From NCBI GenBank assembly GCA_034620365.1, contig JAQGEQ010000079.1:310001-374000 (forward strand): 64,000 nucleotides of DNA, given 5' to 3'. The stretch's first letter is position 1. Every line of letters begins with the position of its first letter. The stretch comes from Pegea sp. RAD2-039. Taxonomy: Eukaryota > Chordata > Thaliacea > Salpida > Salpidae. The notes below the pieces were generated by a model. That model ran no database searches and was not told the DNA's origin. It saw nothing but the letters and a program-made list of their open reading frames with translations. Below are positions 55,666 through 64,000 of this stretch, in pieces. Both the position numbers and the translations under genes were made by a program.

Positions 55666-58014
55666 CCAATTAATTGGACCAAATAGTAAAGATAACACGC
55701 TATCTCATTATTGCCATCATCGACAATTAGTCCCAACCGTAGCACTTCTGAGGTACCCCTTTAAATGATCCACTGGACCACCGAACCACCACACCACTAT
55801 TTCTTCCGATTTTCGGTCGAACGTCACCACTACTGGTATCCGAACCATCAAAGCTGGTCGTCATTTTGTCATTGGGAACCTACCACTAGGATCGTCCCTC
55901 TTTTCATCTTCTTCCTCTCTCGTCATGATGATGTCATCGAGATCCTCTCTTATATCACTTTCCTTTTTATTACACCGTCCTGAATGAACGTCTCTCATCA
56001 TTCAGGGTATCTGACTAAATCCCCCAAAGAAAGGTTGGATTCTTTGTCATCAGGATAGCGGACTCGCGTGTACATCGGATTAACCTCCAGTAGTTCAACC
56101 TTTTTGCAATCTTCATCATTTTGTTTATTGGTCAGAATAAAGACAGAAACTTATACTTGACATCTTTTCTTCTTAAGTGATAGTATGAAGCTCCCTTCTT
56201 ACTTCCTCAAATCTATCTCTATTGTGGTTCCTATTTCAAACTCACAGCCTCTTTCCTCTAAGAGAATTAATGGACTTTATCCAAAAATTTACAAACCAAT
56301 CTTCCTGAGTCAAAAAAGTCCCTGCGCTCTCTGCAACGACTTGGATTTGTAAGGAGCTCTCAGAAGTTTTAAACTCTCCTCATCAGGCTTCATTTGATCT
56401 CTTCTCACACAATTACCTCTGAAACATCTACTTCATATTCGTTAAAGATCATTTTTGTGTCTCCACCGGATTTAAGAACTGTAGCTGATATGGAGCAGTT
56501 TTATCAAAGATTTGCACTCCAATGCAGAGCAGCGCGAAATCCAAGTATAAAAAAGAGAGCTTTTCTACCTCATGATAACTAGAGCGTCCGGATGCTTTTC
56601 CAGTAAGCTGAGTAGCGCACAAATACTCAGTTCTTGTCTTGGCCGTCATCACATCTCTTCTCTTATTTCTTTTCTCATACGACTGCTTCTTAGAAGTCAA
56701 ACACAGCATTCTTATGAGTTTTAAGGATGTCTCTCCCCCTCTTTACACCGAGGCTTTCCATGACAAACAGATTTATATTTCTGTAATGTTTTTTTTTAAC
56801 AAATAGAAGTTGACTTTGCAAGAAAATTTAATTTAAATTTATTTATTTTTGCACATCTCAGATGACTCAGCCATCTCTACTTTTAATTTATTTCAAGTTT
56901 TATGAATCTTGAAGTTCTGAGCAACCTTTCCACTCACAAAACTCTTCGAGGATCCGATATTAATAAGCGTCTTAAATACCTTGCCTGCTATAGAGACATC
57001 TACCACCACATGGTTCAATTGGTTAGAAAATCGAGTAAGCCCCACAACTTCATGTCTTTGGCTAGTCATTACAGCTATCTCTGTTCTTTACCTTACTGAC
57101 GATTTCTTGAGAGACCTCTTCTGAAGATGATAGGCTCGACTATACTGTCCCTTCTTCTCACTCTTGAAACATAAGCTTAAATCAGCTCGGCATCTTCTAA
57201 AATCATGAGATTTGCTACCTCCACATTTTCCACAAACTCCTTTCATGGTCATCACTATCGGTTCAACTTGGTTCTCTTCCTTGATTTTCATTGAATTTAC
57301 TGCTTCTTCTGCAGCTTCAACCGATCTTTCAACCCCGAAGTATTTGTCGTTCTGCCGCGCATCCTCTAGTGTCACCGCTTAGTTAATAGATTCTTCTAAT
57401 GTTAAAATTTAAAGAATCCCTGATCAATCAATACCTAATCACCCTGTGTTCTGCTGCTGGGGCATTCTTAAAATCACTGCTCTTAGCTAGATATATCAAA
57501 GTGCACCGAAAGTCTTCTATAGATTGACTTGCTTCTCCGTTCTTAGTAGATGACGCGAAAAATTTTCGTTTGGTTTCTTTACATACAACCGTTCCAGCGT
57601 CGCTTCAGCTTCTACATAAGTCTGACAGCTGTCAAAGTACTGGTTCACGTTTTTATTTGTTTTGTTAACAAGCGCTGCCAATTTATTTTTATCAGTCCAA
57701 ATTTTACCCACACTGCTTTAGGTAATTTATGTAATTGGCAAAACTTTTCTTCCAGTAACGCCATTTGCTGGATGCAGACGGACTATTTGTGTCTATAGAC
57801 AACTTAATTGGCTTTAATAGCGTATACATTTTTTTTTATAAAAAAAAGTTTGTTACTGTAAAAAAATCTAAATATATTTTCATTTATGTTAAATCTATAC
57901 TAGATGTAGCAAAAAGAAACTATTTTAACCGTCGCTAGGCTTCAATGACGTCAAAACAACTGGCAACAATTCGCCCAAGATATAAATTTTTATAATTTGA
58001 ATAAATTGTAACGA
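55666..58014 (-). mobile_element. Decayed Ty3/gypsy retrotransposon, copy 2, internal region
   Basis: On the minus strand: a leader near 57900-57985 (GCGAATTGTTGCCAGTTGTT) matching copy 1. Gag follows: capsid ATLERLYVKKPNENFSRHLL with RTEKQ at 57711-57517, then VERSVEAAEEAVNSM and the zinc knuckles CGKCGGSKSHDFRRCRA and CFKSEKKGQYSR at 57375-57088. In the second knuckle a Cys is Ser and the His is Gln, so it could not bind zinc normally. Protease, reverse transcriptase and integrase core are not recognisable. Near 56000-56110 the C-terminal pol block shared with copy 1 appears (ESNLSLGDLVRYPE). The element has lost most of pol and is inactive. Confidence 0.78.
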
Positions 58015-58180
58015 TAACAACCTTTTAAAGAACTTTATTCAAATTATTAACAACAACGATAAGTTTACTAACGATAAGCGCTACCTGTAACTAGTCTATT
58101 ACCAGATGACAACGGTCTTAACGAGAACGATGTTTAACACATTTACGTCAGCGGTAAAATACTTTCCTTGGTCACATTTT
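58015..58180 (-). mobile_element. LTR of gypsy copy 2 (5' LTR in element orientation)
   Basis: Partner of 55500-55665 (see shared blocks there). The outer boundary is not sharp and I could not identify a TG...CA terminus or a target-site duplication with confidence. Confidence 0.75.
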
Positions 58181-58924
58181 CATTGTAAAAACTGATTGCT
58201 TAATTGTTTTAGAATACCTTACATTAGATTTTTTTCAAATTTTCTTAACTTTTGCCATAAAGCTAAAACCTTTAAAATCTGAAAATTGTTTATAATTTGA
58301 TTACTTTACATGCATATGTAGCTACTAAAAAATTATTTGTAAAAATGTTTTGAAATCTTTGAACAATATTGTTTTTTTCGATTTTTATGAACTTAAGGAG
58401 ATTTGATAGATATTATTCTTTTAGTTTATTACTTTTGAAACATAGATAAAAGCTAAAGAAAAAATTTAATTATGAAAGAAATACATTTAAATCTATTTAT
58501 TAAACTTTCTCAAATAGTCACTGTACCAAGAATAGAACAGAGTTTTGTTGACGCATCATTCAATAATTTCAAGCAAAAATTTTGTTGACAATTTCAGTTC
58601 AATAAACTCCAAAAGTTTTTAATAACTTTTATTATTTTTTTTGCTAAACTCCAAATATTTTTTTCAGTTGTTAAAAAAGTTTTACTTTAATTAAATGCAG
58701 TTGATGAAAGACATTTTGAAAGCAAAATCAATAAAAAAAAATCGATAAAAATTGTAAGTTTTTGCTCACATTTCTGTAACACAAATATTTCAGCTCAAAT
58801 AAAAGAAAAAATGATAACTAAGTCAACTTTACTTGACAAAACCAAAACTTTCTAAGTAAATAAAGATAATTAGATAAAAAATATAACAAGGTATGAATCT
58901 AAATATTCACAAACATATCTGAGA
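58181..58924. other. Spacer between gypsy copy 2 and the 7TM gene
   Basis: AT-rich, contains the 3' UTR of the receptor gene. No feature seen. Confidence 0.5.
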
Positions 58925-59884
58925 CTAATTTTGAGTTTCATAATTGGTAGCAAAGCTCCCAGACGGGGTCTTTCTCCATGTGCTTCTAAATGGCCATAAT
59001 CGTTGTTTGTAATTGACAAATGAAAAGATCGTGGCATATAAATTGATAGCGCTATTACAACAGTAACAAAGAGGAACAAAACTAAAGCCACGACCGAAAC
59101 TTATGACTTTAACTATAACCAAAAAAATGCTGTCGCTAACAATACAAACAGCAGCGCAAACACACAAGCGGATAATCACAGTTTTGATCTTCGTAAAACT
59201 TCTTTGAATTTCCAACGAAGAACGAAGATAAGTGATAAATGGGAGTAAGGTAAGGGCAAGTAATAACAGCTGGAAAAGAGTCCAAGTTGAAAAAGCTACA
59301 GGTGCAAGAGAACTGACGGGATATTGAGCTTTTTGCACTTTGCAAACGTGACCAGGGACAGTTTGATGAGGAATGAAAGAAAGTAGAATTATTTGAATAA
59401 TTGAGTTGGTAACAATTCCAAACAATACAAAACGACTCAAGTAAACTTCTTTCAGCGAGATATCCAATGTTCTGCTGTTAATAGCGTTTTGACGAATCCA
59501 CAATCCTAAATAGATCATCATTCGTGTGCAGGTACCTAAAATGATGCTGATGATGTATACCTCGTAACAAACTCTTTTAGATTGAAAGATGATGTTATGA
59601 ATGAAGAGTAAAATCAGCTGACTGCATAACAAAGTTGAAGTTGTTGCTAGTATATAATTACAAACTTTTAGAAATATTTTTTCTTCACGGTCACTAGAGG
59701 TGTAAACACAAGTAACTGTTAACAGGTAGATAGCGTTGATAAGGCAGATAACTATAAAGATGCTGATGGTTGTGTCGTCTTTGCTTACATGATCAAATCC
59801 TGTCGCTGCTGTTGTTGTTGCAAAAGTTGTATTGACTAGATTAGGCCATAAGTCGTCATCACCATAAGATGAATTTGAGATCAT
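58925..59884 (-). CDS. Intronless divergent seven-transmembrane receptor, rhodopsin-like
   Basis: A single exon of 319 codons from an ATG. The N-terminus has two N-glycosylation sequons (Asn4-Ser-Ser, Asn18-Thr-Thr). Seven hydrophobic segments follow at about residues 40-62, 72-95, 107-126, 150-171, 191-218, 235-258 and 265-288, for example TISIFIVICLINAIYLL and LAPVAFSTWTLFQLLLLALT. Cys104 before TM3 and the Cys in PGHVCKV of the second outer loop could form the usual disulphide. TM7 has NSAINLYATIF, a variant of the rhodopsin-family NPxxY motif with Pro replaced by Leu. No DRY motif is seen at the end of TM3 (IYLGLWIRQ there). The C-tail is short and Ser/Thr-rich. It is probably a class A GPCR of a lineage-specific group; the ligand is unknown. 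It could also be another 7TM family. Confidence 0.72.
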   Translation of the reverse strand: MISNSSYGDDDLWPNLVNTTFATTTAATGFDHVSKDDTTISIFIVICLINAIYLLTVTCVYTSSDREEKIFLKVCNYILATTSTLLCSQLILLFIHNIIFQSKRVCYEVYIISIILGTCTRMMIYLGLWIRQNAINSRTLDISLKEVYLSRFVLFGIVTNSIIQIILLSFIPHQTVPGHVCKVQKAQYPVSSLAPVAFSTWTLFQLLLLALTLLPFITYLRSSLEIQRSFTKIKTVIIRLCVCAAVCIVSDSIFLVIVKVISFGRGFSFVPLCYCCNSAINLYATIFSFVNYKQRLWPFRSTWRKTPSGSFATNYETQN

Positions 59885-62800
59885 TTAATTGTATTTTGAA
59901 GATTAAAAAAAATATCAAAGTTTTAGATTGTTTCAATCTAAAAACAATATTTATTTTTATACTATCTGTAATGTTTAAGAATAGAAGAAAAAATGCAAAC
60001 TTGTTTAAATGTTTGTACAATTTTTAAACTAATCTTTTGTTGCACAAATCTTTTAATAAAGCTCAAAATTGATAAAGATGAATACTAAGATCATTTATGT
60101 GTATGTTCACTCATGAATAGAATGACATACATATTTACATCTTCAATTTCCTGTTTCGGTTCACTAAGCATTATAAATAATAAACAGAGTTTGAATTGAT
60201 AAATGAAGTAATAGAGTTAGAATAATTTTTAACCTTCAAATAGTTGTTTGATTTAAAATCTTGTTACATTTTAACTTGCTAATTTAATATATACTCTTTA
60301 ATAATTAGTTTATTTTATACTAAGCTGGTTGTCGATATAAATTACCAATAATCTTTCACAAGTACTATTACAACAAAGTATAAACTACTAATTTATTAAA
60401 ACGTTATAGAATAAAATTTGTTGCAGTTTAAAAGCATCTAAATGCTTCTGATTACTTTCGACTTATATTTTAATATAAAATATATTTTTAAAAGTATCAT
60501 ACTTTAAATAAATAAATAAATCATATATAAATAGTTAAAAACTCTTTTATTGTAAACATTAGAATTAAGGCAGGCTCATATAAGTTTTCAAACCAATAGT
60601 TTTTATTCCCAGTTACTTAAAGCATTATGTTGACGACACATATTAAAGATCTATATTTAACACAGGTAAATTAGCAATCATGTATTTTATTAACATGTGA
60701 TACTTTTCAAACTAAATTTAAAAAATTAGTAAAAACCTTTTTAAAGTTTGCTCAATACATTTCAGATTAATCTAGAATTTATTTGTAAGAAGATTAAAAC
60801 CAGTAACATGAGTTTTATAAACATAATAAATGATAAGAAATAATAAGAAAAATATTACGGTATATAAGTTCAAAGCAAAATTAAGATATGAAAATAAGAC
60901 TAACGCTTACACCAATGGTATGTAGTAGAGTTTAAATATAGTTTTCAAATACCTAGTAGAGTTACTTTAAACCATTGAGTCTTGTTTACTTCACTTACAG
61001 TTTCCGTTTGTAGTATTTACAAACAACATTTGTGGTTTGGTGGTTTCCAAATTTTTCTTTGAAGTTTATTTCACTAAATTTTAATCGAGTAATTGGTTCA
61101 AATTTATTCAAATTAGATTTATTTATGAATAATTCAACGTTTTATTACTAATACAGTCACTTAGATTATTAATGATTACAAAGAACTTTATATGAATAAT
61201 TTTAGAGCTTTTTATAATAAACTTAATTTATTTAAGAACTTTTTCTTGGAATTGTTTGTAAAGGGAACAAAAGTTTTTCTTCGAATAATTCGAAGAATTG
61301 AAGCTCATGAAAATCAACTTTTCTTTTTGAAAATTCTCTCAATCTTTATTAAAATATTTTTCTATTGATTTTAATACCAATACATTTTTAGCATTTATAA
61401 GAAAGTTTCTATCTTTTGAATCTTTCTCTAATAGGCTTTCAACACTTTCTTAAAACTTTTTTAAATCAAATAACTCTCAAGTTAAATGAGTTTTACTTGG
61501 TTTTAGGATGTATTTTGAACTACTTAATCACTGCTAAAAATCTATTATAACTTTCCACAAAGTCCCGATTACTTAATTAATTAATTAATATTAATCAAAA
61601 TTTTTTGTTTATGTTTAACATTATTGCGTATTGAATGTTTGTTATTCATATAAAATAAACTTTACAAAAAGCTAGCTTACAAAAAAGCAACATCAATTAC
61701 AATAGATATTTTTTACCAACTTCTACTATTTGTGATAATTCATCATTAAAACAAAATTCTATCATATCATTAACCTCTAAACACGTAGCAAAAGGTTTGG
61801 TTAATGATACCAGCAAATAACTCTAATTATATTTATTGCAAATCAATTTAACCAGAACAATTTGATTGATTTGCTCTTTGATTTATAAAAATCTTCATTA
61901 AACTTAACGATGTTGTTTTCCAGACGAACCGTACACTGTGCGGTAAAAGGTGATTAAAAAAGAATGTGTCTTGATTGTGCAATACACCATAGTTGATAGC
62001 AACCCTACTTAAAAAATGATTACGTCATGAAATTTTAAAATGATTAATTATATTTTCAATATAATTATGAATAATTACTTCCTAATTATGATTCAAACAA
62101 ATAGATTATTCAAAAAATACGAAGAAATTTTTGTGGTTAGCTATTATCAATATTTTTGTAGGTTTTCTTTTGTATAAAGGCACCGAAGTATACTTTGATT
62201 TACAAGTATGTAGGATATTAACATAGTTTCAAATTAAGTTTCAAATTTACACTTGATCTTCAAACCAAATGATATTATTTTCTTCATAAAACTATCTTCA
62301 TAGAAATCAAATGATTTCTTAAAACAAATTTACATTTCTAAGCTAAAGTATTTCATAATTTTGTTCCAATTCAAAAAAATCAAACTTAAGTATTTTGCGA
62401 TTATAAATCTTATCAATCTAAAACAAAAGCTATTCTCACATTTATCGTTTTGTTCTTTAAATCTATTTAAAGTAAAAATCTAAATGTCAAATATGACACA
62501 CCTTAATAAAAAAGCTCGCAATTGTAAGTTTACCAAGAAAAAATTCACCGCCAGACTTACTTGAGAAGTAAGATGAAAAGCTATTTTATAAACTATGAAA
62601 AAAGTAGATTTATCTTTAATATAATTAATCTTTTACAAGTCATTGAATTAAATTAACTTATTTTGCTAATTTCATCTCGCAGACAGTAGAGAACCTCAAG
62701 CTCTATTCGTTTTGAAATATTCTGAAATGTATTTGGAGGTATTCAATTCTAAAGTAATTACTAAAACATTTCAAACTGAAAATCTATTGATGATGTAAAG

Positions 62801-64000
62801 ATAAACTGTAAAAACAGCCATAAAATAAAGTTAATTTGATCATGAATTTTTCGTTTACACCAAAAATGTATATAAAAAAATCATATTTTAGTATAATTGG
62901 ACTTAAAAGCAAACAGAAGAAAAATAATTAATTTCTGAAACAGCTTCTATTCAATATCTTAGTCTCGCTGCGGATATTGCAACAAAAGCTAAAATGTCAA
63001 CTGATGGACTTCTTGAAATACAAAGTCATTAGCTATTGATAATTACTATTTGTATTGATTTTACCCATGACCACATTTCTATATAAACGTTTGAAACAAA
63101 TTTGGACAGATATTATTTTGAGAATGTGACGACATTTTAACTTAGACAATTATTGCACTCAGACAAAATCTGTTTTAGTATTTATTCAAAACTTTGACAA
63201 AAAACTATTTATTATGAATTTTGTGCTTTCAACATATTATTGTAGTATCTATTTGGCAGACATGCACCATGACATTGTAATTGTAAATTCTTTCATGAAT
63301 TATTTATTTCATTGAACTTAGCTGTGATTTTTTTATTATTGTATGATTGAAAGACTTTAAAGTTCTATTGTACAAGGTGCCTGACTTATCTTCATAATCA
63401 AAAAAAAGATTATAGCATAATATTTTTCTGATTGCAGAAGCAAAGCTTTTTAAAAGTGATAAAACTTTATATAAGTTAAGAAATTTACCAAAGAAAACAA
63501 TTACCTTTTTCCTTTGTCCTTATTTATAACCAATTTGCAAAAGTGGAGAATTAGTAAAATTGGTTTGCTAATCTGTTAGATAAACAAGATATTATAAGAC
63601 TGATTAACACTAGAGTTTATTTCTACAACTTTCATGAGAAAATGAAAATATTGACTTGATCTTGTTGAAGTTGTCTTAAAACTTGGTTTAATGTAAAACC
63701 GCTAGCTTCACTGAGAATTTGATAAAATATGTTTCCTCTACTAACTCTTTGAAGCATAAAATGTTTACAAAAAATATTTATTAAAAAATTTGTTGTTGTA
63801 TAGAGTAGTAGTCGATGGAAAATTTTTAGTATTTAAAAATAATTCTGACTTCTCTTATTTTTCTAACAGATTATCTAGGCTATGAAAATTAAAATGGGCG
63901 TTACTATAAACTTGTTCATCCTTCAACCCACAACAGCTTATGAGACTTTTTAAACTATGTCAGTTTAAAATTTCGATAAACGATTTAGTCGAAGTTATCT
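59885..64000. other. AT-rich right end, no gene seen
   Basis: Stops in all frames throughout. Contains simple repeats such as TTAATTAATTAATTAA at about 61575. The receptor's promoter must lie near 59885-60100 but no element is distinctive. Confidence 0.55.

Noticed and set aside
56394..56709. Frames on both strands within gypsy copy 2
   Set aside because: They are pieces or shadows of the decayed internal region, with no independent gene evidence.

Overview
The window is nuclear DNA of an AT-rich invertebrate animal. The evidence is spliced genes with GT/AG introns (many only 38-66 bp, others several kb), polyadenylation-type 3' ends, and animal gene families: Polycomb-like, ACBD3, ZnT7, SSRP1/FACT, TMEM184 and a rhodopsin-like 7TM receptor. 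I cannot name the species from sequence alone. Nothing looks bacterial, and there is no operator, riboswitch or CRISPR array.

Layout. 0-7.4 kb: AT-rich, with one degraded tRNA-derived SINE. 7.4-9.6 kb (-): a nine-exon gene for an unidentified WW-domain protein, lying 171 bp behind a FAAP100-like beta-propeller gene (9.7-11.3 kb, -). 12.15-15.5 kb (+): a decayed CR1/L2-type LINE interrupted by a tRNA-derived SINE whose 3' tail matches the LINE's own 3' end. 16.2-18.4 kb (+): a decayed Ty3/gypsy element. 20.6-23.2 kb (+): a Polycomb-like (PHF1/MTF2/PHF19) gene. 25.4-27.6 kb (-): ACBD3, convergent with it. 28.9-30.1 kb (-): an intronless SLC30A7/ZnT7. 33.1-35.7 kb (-): a membrane-anchored YccV-domain protein. 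38.0-38.35 kb: a LINE/gypsy-integrase chimera. 38.7-41.7 kb (-): SSRP1 in 14 exons. 43.1-43.4 kb: LINE and LTR scraps. 45.5-52.3 kb (+): a TMEM184-family gene with two homologous alternative last exons. 54.9-55.2 kb (-): a small two-exon candidate gene. 55.5-58.2 kb (-): a second gypsy copy with recognisable LTRs. 58.9-59.9 kb (-): an intronless divergent 7TM receptor. The rest of the right end shows no gene.

The host genes do not form one pathway. They cover chromatin (Polycomb-like, SSRP1), possibly DNA repair (FAAP100-like), Golgi and zinc homeostasis (ACBD3, ZnT7) and membrane proteins (TMEM184, YccV protein, 7TM). For the spliced genes I rebuilt exon chains by hand and checked that every junction keeps reading phase; the totals divide by three and end in a stop. 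The most interesting signals are the SINE-LINE partnership, the duplicated TMEM184 terminal exon, the WW/UBA-like protein with Gly-Pro-Asp/Asn-Pro repeats, and the degenerate rhodopsin-like receptor.
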